Shown piece by piece: positions 22,286 through 34,261 of a stretch of DNA of 64,000 bases. The DNA is taken from contig JBBBDQ010001028.1 of NCBI GenBank assembly GCA_037127315.1, positions 4,101,001 to 4,165,000 of the forward strand, written 5' to 3'. The notes beneath the pieces are model-generated. The model was not told the DNA's origin. It did no database searches and was given only the letters and a program-made list of their open reading frames with translations. The translations under genes and the position numbers were made by a program. Origin of the DNA: Ascarosepion bandense. Its lineage: Eukaryota > Mollusca > Cephalopoda > Sepiida > Sepiidae. Within the stretch, counting starts at the first letter, position 1, and each line of letters begins with the position of its first letter.

Positions 22286-23149
22286 TAACAGAGCTCTGTT
22301 AATCATCTTTCACATTTAAATTATAATTTAACATTTAAATTATTAACAGAGCTGTGTCATGTCATTTTCATGAGATCAATAGAACCATTCAGAAATCAAC
22401 ACTGTTATTGACTACTTGCGAAATATTCAAATGGTTCACTTAAGAATATATAAAGCAAATTTAGAAAATAGGTTGATGAGCTTGAACACAATCAATAGCC
22501 ACTTTGCCAAATGTTGACCACATCAATTAACTGAGAAACCAAAGAGCAAGTAAATGATGGATGTGCACATGACACTAGATAAATTATATTCAAGGAATAA
22601 TTTGGAATAAAATACTTTATTCTTATACTATATGCACTTGAAACTAACTTCAGCCGAGCTAATCTGACCACGTCCAAGTAGGAAATGCGGCAAGTTGTTG
22701 GAATATTGATGAATGTATATCCAAATGTCATCAATCTGAAACTTAGTGACATATATAAAACAAAGTCATTGGCTTACAGAAAATCACTCTCTGGCACATA
22801 CAAACCTTTATAAAATTATTTTGTATCTGTTTTTTAGCTTAATGATTTAGGTTTCTTTACGTAGGTAAATAACTGATGGGGTGAAAGGTCATTTTCAATA
22901 ATAAAGATGAATTAAGAGTCGCAATCTAAAGACGTTGGCTGTCTGCATAGATCTCTCTACGCAATGACAGTAATAAACATGAATACATTTTAATGAACTT
23001 CTGGATGATTCTGCTATGAAAAAGGTTAGTTTTATATATGTCATAACTTTATTTTTTAGCACGAGTTTCATTATAAGCACATGAAAAATTAAATCTAAAA
23101 CATTAACCACAGTGCATTGGGAAGTGGTTCTAAATGAAGCATATATATA
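22286..23149. other. Unassigned AT-rich sequence
   Basis: A short duplication of aacatttaaattattaacag lies near 22275-22350. No gene recognised. Confidence 0.5.
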
Positions 23150-23247
23150 GGACGGTCTGAAATATCAAATATAATAATAGAAATAAATAAATACTGTCAG
23201 AAAAATACATTTTTAAACTTACAACTTTCTAGGGGATCATCACTATG

Positions 23248-23250
<3 letters not shown>
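23150..23250 (+). mobile_element. PLE-A 3' end, truncated in its hammerhead-like motif
   Basis: Begins gacggtctgaaatatcaaat, which is the second half of the hammerhead-like motif seen at 61423-61470, and continues with the same 3' UTR (aataaataaatactgtcag, ttttaaacttacaac, gatcatcactatg) into a (TA)n run. The CTGATGA half is missing. Confidence 0.65.
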
Positions 23251-23294
<44 letters not shown>

Positions 23295-23474
23295 AGTACA
23301 CGATCATATATAAAGATTTTTCTGGTTTTAATAAAACAGTGCTCAATGTAATATAACAGAGCTCTTAAGTATATATTAATAAATACACATATTAAACTAT
23401 ATCTACTGAATGAAACGATGTACTATAGACCTAATATAACATATATATATATATGTATGTGTGTGCTTCTGTAC

Positions 23475-23522
<48 letters not shown>
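23251..23522. repeat. Two (TA)n microsatellites and intervening PLE-B-like sequence
   Basis: TA runs at 23251-23291 and 23479-23521. The sequence between (acagtgctcaatgtaatat) is the reverse of the terminal block found beside the PLE-B copies at 29170 and 39025. Confidence 0.75.
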
Positions 23523-23526
<4 letters not shown>

Positions 23527-23669
23527 TATAAAAATTTAATCCAAAAGGAAAAGCAGGCAGGTAAATCCCAAAGACCCGATCCTATTTAATATTAATTACA
23601 TTAATATTAAAACTGATCAAGGTGGTGGGTTCAGTATAATGTATATTTAGATTACAGAGCCAGTTACAA

Positions 23670-26106
23670 TAAAATAAATTCCGATGTTCAAATCAGTTGT
23701 ATGACCATTTCTTCGAGAAATTCATAAAAAGAAATCTCACCTATCATCAAACACTCTCTATTACAAAAGCCAATTTCAAAATAAACTAAAATATTTTACC
23801 GGTGGAAGTTAAAAAAATATACATCACGAAAAAGTTAAAGGGGTGGAATTAATAAGAAAGCAAACAGAAATTTATGTCTATTTTTATTTTTAGATTTTTG
23901 GAAAACTTTGCTTTTAAACTGAGTCAAGAGTTGAAAGTGGAAATTTAGCCTTGTCTGGCTCTAAGAAAAGGAAAGGGGAAGGATAAAGGAAAGAAAGAAG
24001 TAAAAGAAATGAGAAGGGGTGGTTGACAGGAAAGTAAGCTAAGAAAAGAAAAGAAAAGAAAAGAAAGGAAAGAAAAAGGAAAAAAGTTCATCTCCATAGA
24101 AACGTTAACAAACGTGTTGACAAATAAATCATAGTGGTTTTTTGTTTAAATAAATGAGATGAAGTTGTTAGAAAAAAAGCTTTTTTGTTTTGGAAACGAT
24201 TGACATATGATTTGAATTTAAATATAAAACTAGATTTAAATTAAAAAAATAAAATTCATAGAAAATTAATAATAAAAATTAATAAAACATAGAATGAAAT
24301 AAAATATAAAATATAATAAATATAAAAATAAAGATGAAAAAATTATTACTTAAGGAATATATTAAATCAACAAATCTACACTTAGCCACACACACACTCT
24401 CATACATACACATATACATATAGATATATAGATATATTCAACACATATACATATATACATACATACACATACAAATATATGCAAAATAACATACTACACA
24501 CATACACACACACATACACACACGTACTCACCCAATTACACACGTACAAAAGACTACACGCATACATACATACACTTATATATACGCAAACACATTCCTG
24601 AATAGAAATTACTTAAAAAACTTAAAAAATTAAAGGATAATTGCAACATGAATTAAGTTCAGTTTTAATTATATTTGAAGATTTTAAGAAACTAATTCAA
24701 GGCGGATTGGTACGATATCAAAGAAAAGAATTTGAATTTAAGGAAAGAATTCATTAATAATTGCCGCCATAAGGCAAAATTTGTGAACGTTTAAAATTTG
24801 AGTTTTAAATTCAGTTTTAGAAAAATAAATTAATTTTAATTGATTAATTAATTAATTAAATTTAACTAGTTAATTTGAACCCCACAACAAATGATTGATC
24901 CCAGCCTAATAGATTCCGTTTTCTTCCTTTTCTCCTATCAATATCTACCTTTTAACTTAGACTAACTTAACCCCCAATTTTTCTTGTACCTTTAAATATT
25001 TTTCCCTGCACCATTAATTTTTTATATATTTTTTACCAGTACCCTTATATTAAATTTAATAAAATATAATAATAAAAGAATGTTTTCGATTCTATCGTAC
25101 CAATCCGCCTTGAATTAGTTCCTTAAAATCTTCAAATATAATTAGAACTGAACTTAATTCATGCTGCGATTAATCTTTAGTTTTTTAAGTTTTTTCAGTA
25201 ATTTATATCTAGGAATGTATATGCGTATATATAAGTGTATGTATATATGTGTGTAGCCTTTTGTACGTGTGTGGTTGGGTGAGTATGTGTGTGTATGTGT
25301 GTATATGTGTTTAGTATGTTATTTTGTATATATTTGTATGTGTATGTATGTACATACGTATATGTGTTGAATATATCTATCTATATGTATATATATATAT
25401 ATATGTATATGTGTATGTGTGAGTGTTTGTTGATTCAATATATTCCTTAAGTAATTTTTTTTTCATCTTTATTTTTATATTTATTATATTTTATATTTTT
25501 TATTTTATTTCGTTCTATGTTTTGTTAATTTTTATTAATTTTCTACAAATTTTATTTTTTATTCTTTATTTAAATATAGTGTTATATTTAAATTTAAATT
25601 ATATGTCAAGGGTTTTCAAAAAAATTTTCTATTAACTTCATCCCATTTATTTAAACCAAAAACCGCTATGATTTATTTGTCAACACGTTTGTTAACGTTT
25701 CTATGGAGGAAATTATTTTTTCCTTTTTCTTTCCTTTCTTTTCTTTTCTTTTCTTAGCTTACTTTCCTGTCAACCACCCCTTCCCACTTCTTTCTTTCCT
25801 TTATCCTTCCCCTTTCCATTTCTTAGGCTAAATTTCCACTTTCAACTCTTGACTCAGTTTAAAAGCAAAGTTTTCCAAAAATCTAAAAATAAAAATAGAC
25901 ATTGATTTCTGTCTGCTTTCTTATTAATCCCACCCCTTTAATTTTTCCGTGATGTATATTTTTTTAACTTCCGCCGGTAAAATATCTTGGTTTATTTTGA
26001 AAGTGGCTTTTGTACTAAAGAGTTTTTGATGATAGATGAGATTTCCTTTTAGAAATTTCTCGTAGAAATGGCCATACAACTGATTTCAACATCGGAATTT
26101 ATTTTA
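23670..26106. repeat. Large inverted repeat made of PLE 3' UTR (1-kb arms)
   Basis: The left arm (23670-24717) is the imperfect reverse complement of the right arm (25093-26106), with a 375-bp spacer. Matching pairs include ttacaaaagccaatttc/gaaagtggcttttgtac and aattcaaggcggattggtac/gtaccaatccgccttgaatt at the inner ends. The spacer encodes LRKEFINNCRHKAKFVNV on the plus strand, the C-terminus of the PLE-C protein at 57225-57885, so the right arm is its 3' UTR and the left arm is an inverted piece of the same UTR. The structure is what a 5' inversion during target-primed insertion would leave. Confidence 0.8.
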
Positions 26107-26139
26107 ATATATACATATATATACCCAATGTGGTTTATA

Positions 26140-26495
26140 CTGTAACTATGCTGAGCGGACCTTAATTACAGTTTCTGGGAGAGAGCGCGTTATCTAGTGT
26201 GAACAGTTGTCTGGACAAAGCCAGGACGCTCACATCTTCAGCCACAATGACTTGTGACTTCGAGCTTGCACAACAATCGACGAATCCTCAAGGGATCCGT
26301 CTACCCAATTTCACTCACAAGGTTAGAGTCACACGTAATATGGTTTTCAAACACTTTCCAAAGTTGCTGCACTCTGAGATCGCCTCCTCCAGACTGACAG
26401 CATCAAGAAATCACCTGCCTGACAAATCAACATTGTGAGATTCGAGCCCAGACTTCGTGGTCAGAAAGCGAACGTTTTAACCAATAAATATATTA
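26140..26495 (-). mobile_element. Second tRNA-derived SINE (family T)
   Basis: Read on the minus strand from 26495, a tRNA-like head gives tggttaaaacgttcgctttc (A-box and anticodon-arm region), tgaccacgaag, and gggctcgaatctca (B box), with a spacing like that of a true tRNA. The body runs to about 26190 and is unrelated to family S. The left end is uncertain. Only one copy is seen here, so the family assignment rests on the head alone. Confidence 0.55.
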
Positions 26496-27121
26496 CATCG
26501 AGCGGTATGTCTTATAGCGTCTTCATTTTTTAATTAATAATGAAGATGCTATAAATTTATTACATTATTTACATTAAACGACATATATTTTTATCTGTGT
26601 TTGTTTGCGCGTGTGTGTGTGTGTGTGTGTGCGTTTGCTACCCCACCTGTTATTTCTCAGATCCATAAATGTATCAAAATAAAATCAAATATTTATGCCT
26701 ATACTCTGTAAACATAATTGTATTTATTTCCTCCCACGCACAAAATTCAATCGAAATCTATAATTCCCTCCTTAAATGTCAAAAATCATTTTCCTGTATT
26801 TCTCCTAAATTTTGAAAACACATCCACAAATATTTTCTTTTTGAAAATCAGCCCAACTTGTTTTTCTGATGCACTTCAAATTTGACTTGATCTCTAGCGT
26901 CTAAGAAAATATTAATCGGCTCTTTCTCTTTCTTTTTAACAGCTTGACTAAATCAAATTCAATGTTTCTTTTTTAAATATTAAAGTTTATATCATATGAT
27001 TTTATGACGAAGAGAATCTTTCTTTTACATAAACACACACACACACATACACATATCCATACACACATACAAAAGCATACACACTCGAATACTCTCTCTG
27101 TTTCTTTCTCTCCCTCCTTTT

Positions 27122-27153
<32 letters not shown>

Positions 27154-27568
27154 CACACTTATTGATGTATATTTGGGCAGTAACTTTTCTTTCAATCAAT
27201 TTTCATTAAATACGGCAGACATGATTTAATTCTTTTTTTTATTATTTAGTTTTTCTAGCAACCTTATGTTTTTCTGTTTTGTAGAAGTAACGGTTACAAA
27301 ATTTTCCATAATTTTCATTATTCCAAGCATTCTCGGCCATTTCTTTAGCCATTTTCGAGGAGATTATGTTTTTAGTCTTCTAAGTTTTCCTCGTGTTTTC
27401 ACTTTTTAAATTGTATTTTATTTTTGTGTCATTTTGGCTGAGAACGTTTATTCCAAGCTTTCGCATGTTGAGCGCAGCTAGAATTTGCGTGAGCATCTTT
27501 CTTTTTTAAAAACTTTTAACACTTTATTTCCACTGTTAAATATGTTGTGGTCCATAGTAGGACAGATG

Positions 27569-27569
<1 letters not shown>
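26496..27569. other. Unassigned sequence with (GT)n and (AC)n tracts
   Basis: GT tract at 26605-26632 and AC tracts at 27030-27160. Open frames across these are repeat artefacts. Nothing else recognised. Confidence 0.6.

Positions 27570-27612
<43 letters not shown>
27570..27612. repeat. (TA)n microsatellite
   Basis: About 21 units followed by a GA-rich segment. Confidence 0.97.
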
Positions 27613-27615
<3 letters not shown>

Positions 27616-28784
27616 GAGAGAGAGGAGGACAGAAAGAGAAAAAAGAGGGAAAAGGATAGCTAGATAGAAAACCAGCCAGTAAAAAGAGTATTCCACTTTA
27701 TAATAGTGAAACGTTTTTTTATTATGTAACGAAATATTTAGCGTTTCGTCCCACTATCTTTTGCTATTATTCAAGCAATTTCATATTTCCAACCGCAAGA
27801 ATTTTTCTTTATTTTCTTCACGAAAGAACTGCTTGAAGTGTCTTTGGGAATTTTATAAGGAATTTTTGTTTTAATCTTTGCATATTAAGGGCCAAGGAAT
27901 GTTCTAAAGTCAGAAATAAATGCTAACTCGAAAGATCAATTTCGGATGAATATGGCAAATGAATGGAAAAACTCAAACAATTTTCATCTGGTTACCAAAC
28001 AAACGGGCAGTCTACAGTTATCCTGATCAATTTCTGTGCCCTTTCTATTAATTAATTCCATACATTTTGTCAAATAACGTTTTTGTAGTACGCGTAATAC
28101 ATAAGCAAATACAAAATGATCTGACTCGAACGCTATATCGATAAGAAACTTTATTCTAGAAGTTGATCGATAATGCTGATCTAAAAATGATACATCTTTT
28201 AAATGTAAAACTTTTCTAAAAGTCTTTTAATCCTTATGACACTTCCCAGCAACAGCAACAACAGCAGCAACAACAAAGTAATAATAATATGTCTGTAAGT
28301 ATGTATAAAACTGTTCTGTCTTTTATTTTTCCCCACATTTCCTTAATTAATTTGGAATTGGATTTTGTTTGTGCTTCTTTCTGATAAAATTAAAACTGAA
28401 CCTCGTTTTGTCTTTCAGAATGAAAAAAGAAAATTAAATTACCTGAATTTAAAAACTCCCAATACTGGCGCCACATAAAATCCTCTTCAGAGTGAAAACT
28501 TGGAAGAAATTATCGCATCTCAAGGCGGAATTTTTGCAAGGTAAAGAAAAAAGATTTTCAATTATGCACTTTTGCCTTCATTTGAATCTGAAATCAGTTA
28601 TCCAGCTATCAGGATAGATATTCAATCTTAACCTTCATATACTTCTTTTTGTCTCACTCACTTATATATCTATCTGATATATATTTTTAAAATAAATTTC
28701 TCCAATACCAAACATATATTTTTATATATTACAGATATATTTCTATCAATATTTTCGTGGTAATTGTTCTGATGAGCTTTCCTC
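27613..28784. other. Unassigned AT-rich sequence
   Basis: A short CAG/CAA-rich patch (aacagcaacaacagcagc) near 28250; no gene recognised. Confidence 0.5.
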
Positions 28785-28990
28785 ACTTGATACCTCAACT
28801 TCACGAGTTCGAATTTCAGCAGAATTCTTTTCACTCGCTTACGCACAAATACGTTTTGAAAAAATATTAATCCATCTCTTATTCCTCCAGTTATGGGTTG
28901 AATAGGAGAACAGATTGGGTTCTATAGCTTTACTTCAGAAAGTGATGGCAACCTTCTGCGGTAAAATCTTTTGTCAAACAAGTCATGTCT
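28785..28990 (+). mobile_element. tRNA-derived SINE, copy 6 (family S)
   Basis: Retains the B-box region (cacgagttcgaatttc), actcgcttacgcacaaatac, ccagttatgggttgaatagg and attgggttctatagc. It has lost the part with gcaaccagtctac and the tail. Confidence 0.75.
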
Positions 28991-29150
28991 TGTTATTAAA
29001 AAAGCAGTAACTTAACTTTATAAGATTTAATTCCCATGAACACCGAGTGAATTTAAATTCAAATCTATTAAACCATCAGTTTCAAATATGCACCTGATGA
29101 TTGCATAACGTATGAACCTCTGATTCATGTCATAGACGTAAGACAATATG
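28991..29150 (+). mobile_element. PLE-B terminal fragment, left arm of an inverted pair
   Basis: Shares with 30191-30345 (inverted) the blocks gatttaattcccatgaaca, taaaccatcagtttcaaat and gcacctgatgattgcataac. The pair flanks the solo LTR and its (TA)n tract. Confidence 0.65.
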
Positions 29151-29257
29151 TATATTTATTAATATATATATAATGCAAGTCTATTCATATATTAAGCACT
29201 GTTTTATTAACCCCTGAATGATATGTGCACCTTCATATGTATATTTATTAATTCAAG

Positions 29258-29261
<4 letters not shown>

Positions 29262-29313
<52 letters not shown>
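29262..29313. repeat. (TA)n microsatellite
   Basis: About 25 units; the solo LTR begins at its right edge. Confidence 0.97.
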
Positions 29314-29316
<3 letters not shown>

Positions 29317-29824
29317 AACGAGGAGGTTAGAAGCGTTTTTTCGTCCCAAAAGCCTTGCATCATGACTAAAATAGTCATCTTAGTAACAGTAGTAGTAACT
29401 GGTCATTCGGTCAGGTTTCCACCAGTCCAGAAAGGAGAGTAGTATGAATTAGATCATTCGATTAGGGTTCTGCCACTTCAGAAAGGATAGTAGTATGAAT
29501 TAGGTCACTGGGTCAGGTTCTACCCTTCCCAAATAGAGATTAAATAGCCTGGTAACTATGGTTACAGGGAAAAGAAGGAAAAGACCAGAGAATGAGAGAG
29601 CCAGTGATTATAGGCCCCTGCTTCTATATAAAATGGAAGAAATAGTAGAAAACTCTAGAGTTTTTGGGCTACTGGCCAGGGTAGACCTCTCTCCGGCTGT
29701 TTGTTCAAGACGTCGGAAGAACCTTCCATCAAGCTACCAGCCCTTCCTTAACATCCATTCAGTGAATCACCACGTGCTGCTGTGAAAGGTAAAGATTTTG
29801 TTAATCACTCTGACCAAACCCTAG

Positions 29825-29881
<57 letters not shown>

Positions 29882-30190
29882 CTTTAGCAGAGTTGAATTA
29901 ACTTTTCCATTCCGCCTAAACTTCCTCCAAATACCTTCCTCGTTAGACTCACCTCTTATTTTCCAGTGAATATTGTGTGAAACTAATACGAAGTTGAACC
30001 CGTTCTAGTGTCTGGTATATTATAGTTCTGTCACCTTATTCCTGTGTGTTTGCTGAATATTTTTGTGTGTTATAATAAATTTCCTTTTTGTATAAAACTA
30101 TCTTGCGTTATAGTTTAATTCACTTCCTTCACTATTATTCCAACTAAAATTGTATTTTTATGTGTTGCTGACCCAAATGGGTTCGTAACA
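29314..30190 (+). mobile_element. Probable solo LTR (877 bp)
   Basis: Bounded by TGTAACGAGG and GTTCGTAACA, a terminal TG...CA with inverted tgtaac/gttaca-type ends. Inside are a TATA-like ctatataaaat at 29624-29633 and an AATAAA at 30074-30079, in the order expected for an LTR promoter and polyadenylation signal. Imperfect 51-bp tandem repeats (from about 29401, 29452 and 29503) could be enhancer-like. It carries a (TA)n expansion at 29828-29879. No gag or pol lies nearby, so a solo LTR left by recombination is the best reading. The target duplication cannot be told apart from the TA repeat around it. Confidence 0.6.
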
Positions 30191-30345
30191 ATATATATAA
30201 TCATACGTCTGTGGCAAGACTCAGAGTTTCATGCGTTATGCAATCATCAGTTGCATATTTCAAACTGACGGTTTAATTAATTTGAATTTAAGTTCACTCG
30301 ATGTTCATGGGAATTAAATCATATGAAGCTAAGCTGCTGCTTTTT
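30191..30345 (-). mobile_element. PLE-B terminal fragment, right arm of the inverted pair
   Basis: On the minus strand: ttaattcccatgaacatcga, aaccgtcagtttgaaatatg, then CTGATGA, a short hairpin, GAAAC and a GTCT...AGAC hairpin ending acgtatga. This is the cleanest PLE-B copy. Confidence 0.65.
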
Positions 30346-30679
30346 TAAAAACAAGATTGAAATTTAGATATTCCACTGTCACATGTGGATAAAAAATTTA
30401 AATTTAAAATTTGAAATTAAAATAAAAATAAAAAATAATAAAATGCAGGGAGAAAAATGAAAGGGGCGTAAATCATGAGTCTTAAAAATTTAAATATTCA
30501 AATATTACATGTATATAAAAATGTAGACAAAATTGAAATTTTAAATAAAGATAAAAATAAGATAAAAGAAAAGAATAATGAAAAAATTTAAGAGGTAAAA
30601 ATTAGAATTAATAATTTAAAATGTAAGGAGCAAAACTAAAAGGGGTTTAATTCATAATTGTTAAAAGTAATACTGCGGG

Positions 30680-30730
<51 letters not shown>

Positions 30731-30990
30731 AATAGCAAATGTAAAGAGGGATCTATATCAATTAATCGTACGGGACAACAGACTAGTGAATTAAAGCGAT
30801 AGTTAGTGAAATTAGTGACATAGTAATTGTGAGCTCAATCCTGGACCAGGCAGTGTGGATTCAACGGAAACGGGCAAGCAATAACACACCTATACTAAAA
30901 CAAAAAAGTAGATGATATCCCTAGACATATGCAGTGGAACACGAACAGTCTACTTCCGTACATTAAATAAATGGTACAGTTCAGAATTAG
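30346..30990. repeat. A-rich sequence with a (GAAA)n tract
   Basis: (GAAA)n at 30678-30732, preceded by A/T-rich low-complexity sequence. No gene. Confidence 0.8.
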
Positions 30991-31060
30991 ATATATACCT
31001 GATGATGGTCGGAGGACTCAACGGCCATAACTTTGCGATAACAACAACAAACATTACCAC
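30991..31060 (+). mobile_element. PLE end fragment with a CTGATGA motif (PLE-D)
   Basis: CTGATGA at 30999-31005 is followed by a tggtcg...cggcca stem and an AT/AC-rich tail (tttgcgataacaacaacaaa). The layout resembles the other PLE ends, but the GAAA element is not kept. Confidence 0.35.
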
Positions 31061-31872
31061 AATAGTCGGAATATAAATAATGCAAATAATGACATCTTTT
31101 CATCCTACAAATCCAGACAGAACTTACCATTTAAATGACAACAAGTTATAAAGACTGAAACTAGGCTTAGAAGTCGTTCACCAGTTAATTTGGTTAGCTA
31201 GTTTATATATTCACAGCACTCGAAATAATATTCAAAGATTTCTTTTTACTATTAAACTGAGATCTACCTTTTTAACCTTTGCTTGTTAGAATGGTACAAC
31301 AATTTTCAATCAGGTCGCGGTCGGATAAACGAACCAGCTACTTTATCAAACGAATGTCTTTGAAATAATTTTATTCGGGTATTCTAAACTTTAATTACAG
31401 AACGTGATAGAAAATTGTTTGCGTAGAAACCATCTTGAAAACGTTTTCCTTCTTCTAGCTGTGCCTTCAAGTAGCAATTGATTTCCGTGATCTCATCTGA
31501 AACTCACTATCACTTTGCTGCTTCAATAACTAAAATATTACACATTCAGTTTATTGGCGGGTTTACCTGTAATATTGATATCCCCCCCCCCGTAGCCAAA
31601 CAGTTTTTGCTCAATTCACCTCATCTATCGAGTGGGTACGGCATTTTTTGGTGAAAATAACAATTAAGAAATCTGTTCATATGGTCTCATGCCTATATCA
31701 TTCGATGTTCATTTATGAATGACTTTTAAAAACTGGATTAATGATCGATCTCATACGTTTAGCCAGTTGATTTTGACAAGTCTTCTACTTTTAGACATTT
31801 TCTTGCTATCCAAGTACCTAAAATTTTTGTCCATCATCCTTAACAAACTTCTGAAGAATTCACTACTATTTT
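31061..31872. other. Unassigned sequence
   Basis: No feature recognised apart from a C10 run near 31581. Confidence 0.5.
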
Positions 31873-32178
31873 CGTCAGTCAGTTAAATGTCATACATGAT
31901 ACACGCTTGGGCGATCATATCTCGAAAGAGACATGACTAACTGGGCAGAAGATTATCCCGCAATAAGTTGCCATTACTTTCTGTGGAAAACTGGTTGCCA
32001 GATAAGGCTATAGAACTCAGTCTATCCTGTTATTTAATGCATAATTGGAGGAAAGAGATAGATTAATACCTTTCCCAAGGGTATTTGCGCGTAAGTGAAT
32101 GCAAGGAATTTAACTCGAATTCGAACTCGGTTCCCCGATTTATCGTTCCGAGCCAATATCTACTGCAACACAACCCAC
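31873..32178 (-). mobile_element. tRNA-derived SINE, copy 7 (family S)
   Basis: Full-length minus-strand copy: cagtcagttaaatgtcatac tail, acacgcttgggcgatcatat, tcccgcaataagttgccatt, aagggtatttgcgcgtaagt and the tRNA-like head gccaatatctactgcaacac. One of the better preserved copies. Confidence 0.85.
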
Positions 32179-34261
32179 ATCCCACTACTATTTACTGATA
32201 GTTTTTACAATTTTTACGAAACTAGAAGTTCTTAAACATATTTCGTTGTTCATGAAACAACTAGTGGCTAATCCGAACATGAGTTTTAGTCTCAGTTAGT
32301 ATTCAATGAGAAGGGCTTTCATCTTAATAAGTGAAATATCAACGTCTTCTCTGTGATAGTGAAACGTTAATAATTTCGTTTTGGAGGTATTGAATGTCAC
32401 AAGCTGTGTTAAAAATTTCAGCATGATACCTTATGTCAGACAGTTTTTATGCCACGCTGAATATTATGAAGATATTGAAAATTTCGAAAAAAATTAATTT
32501 TATGTTTGTTAGAGAATTCTCATTGATATGCAATATGATGGGGTCTGTTTTATTGAGTTTTTCAAGTTTTTAATACACAATGATGAGGAAGATGAGGTGG
32601 TTTTCATGTGTCTTTAAGCTAAATACAGGATTTCAACTATAAAAGAAAGTTTTTGTGCATTTTTTAAATTTCAGTTGGGATTTTTGTAACAAGTGAGAGG
32701 AAAGTGTAAATAATTAAATTTTAAGAGATTTGTGATTAAAGAAGAAGAGTTCCAAAGGCAAGCAACGAATTTGATTTCACTGAGAAATCTCTACAAAAAC
32801 AAAAACAAATTTTTTTTTAAAATTTTCAATATCTTCATAACCTTCAGAGAGGTATAAAATCAGTTTAAAATAAGGTAACATGCTGAAATTTTCAGGATCA
32901 GCTACACTGATGAATGTTAATAAATGGCGAAAATTTTTATTAATTCTGGAAAACTTCAGGATGGACTCTTGTTGAATCTGGTTGTAATTACCCAGTTAGG
33001 AGGTGCATATTATAGGGATATCAAGGATAGATAACGATCAACCCTAGTCTTGAAAAGCTAAAATTATTTGGATTTATATTTTAAAAGAATATACAATTGT
33101 TTTAAAAGTCCAAACCATTTTACCTCTAAAATTTTAATAAACCTAAATCAATAGCGAAATATGTCAAATTTACAAAGATGTCCTACTTGCTCCTTAATCG
33201 GTCATATTTATCTTGTGAATATAAGTGAGTCCTGAGAATTTAACCTGCATCGGTTGGCTAATAAAAATTCTATTTTAAAAACATTAACTTGCATAATAAA
33301 AACTCACATAGTGCCTGTCTATCTGACATATGATCGCCATCTTGTTAGCCGATCGCTAACAACTCATAATCTTTCGTGATATCCTTCGATTAACTCTAAT
33401 CAAATAACCATCTCTTCTCCGGGTGAACGATCTTCAAATATTTACATCTGAGCCTTTGGATTTTCTCTGCTTTTTTTCTATTAGCCTGTCCCTACACCAA
33501 ATACACGACGCATGAGCAAATATTACGAAACGTCTGTTTATTCAGGTAGTTCACGTTGCTTCAATTGGTTACATAGAGAATAGTGAATTTGTACACACAG
33601 ACAAATTCCCCGTTTCTATTCAAGTACACTTTAAAACTACCTACTAAATATTTGTCGGTTGAACTTAGTCTTATTTCCCACAACTTCACAGTCGTAAAGC
33701 TCTCGGTGAGAGACGAACTAACAATAACCTTGGAAATCAAAATGCATCACATTAAACCTACCTCAAGTCGGTGATCTTCATTAACAAGATTTATTGATAG
33801 TAGGAAATTGTCTCAGGTTATAAACAAGACTGGGTGCTATAGAATTAATGCTGTGATCATATATATGTATATTTGGGGGAGTGATAAAGTTTATTTTTAA
33901 GATATGCTAATATTTAGGGGTAAAAGTGTTTGATATCAGGGATAGAGTGTATGCAAATATTAAAAACGACCTTGGAGTGAACATTTAGCGGCAAGAACCT
34001 GTTTCATGCTTGGAACTAAATCTTCAGACTATGTGTGTTGTACTTAAGCTCAACTATTTATATATGGGAATCAACTTTGTTTTAAATATTCTTAAAAGTA
34101 AGTCACTTTTTGCTTAATTTTAAACTTTTCATGTTTAATTGGTTTTCTTTATTTTTTATTTTTAAATTTAGCAGAAATCTCTTTGACTTGACTTTAACTA
34201 AGTTAAAACTTAGCAATCCACCACCCTATGTTTTTCTTTCTTTTTTTTTCTTAATTGGAGT
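32179..34261. other. Unassigned sequence
   Basis: About 2 kb without repeats shared elsewhere in the window. It is the longest apparently single-copy stretch here. Small open frames (e.g. 33583-33774) carry no recognisable domain. Confidence 0.5.

Noticed and set aside
26199..26438. 79-residue open frame on the plus strand
   Set aside because: It is antisense to the tRNA-like SINE head and body and has no recognisable motif.
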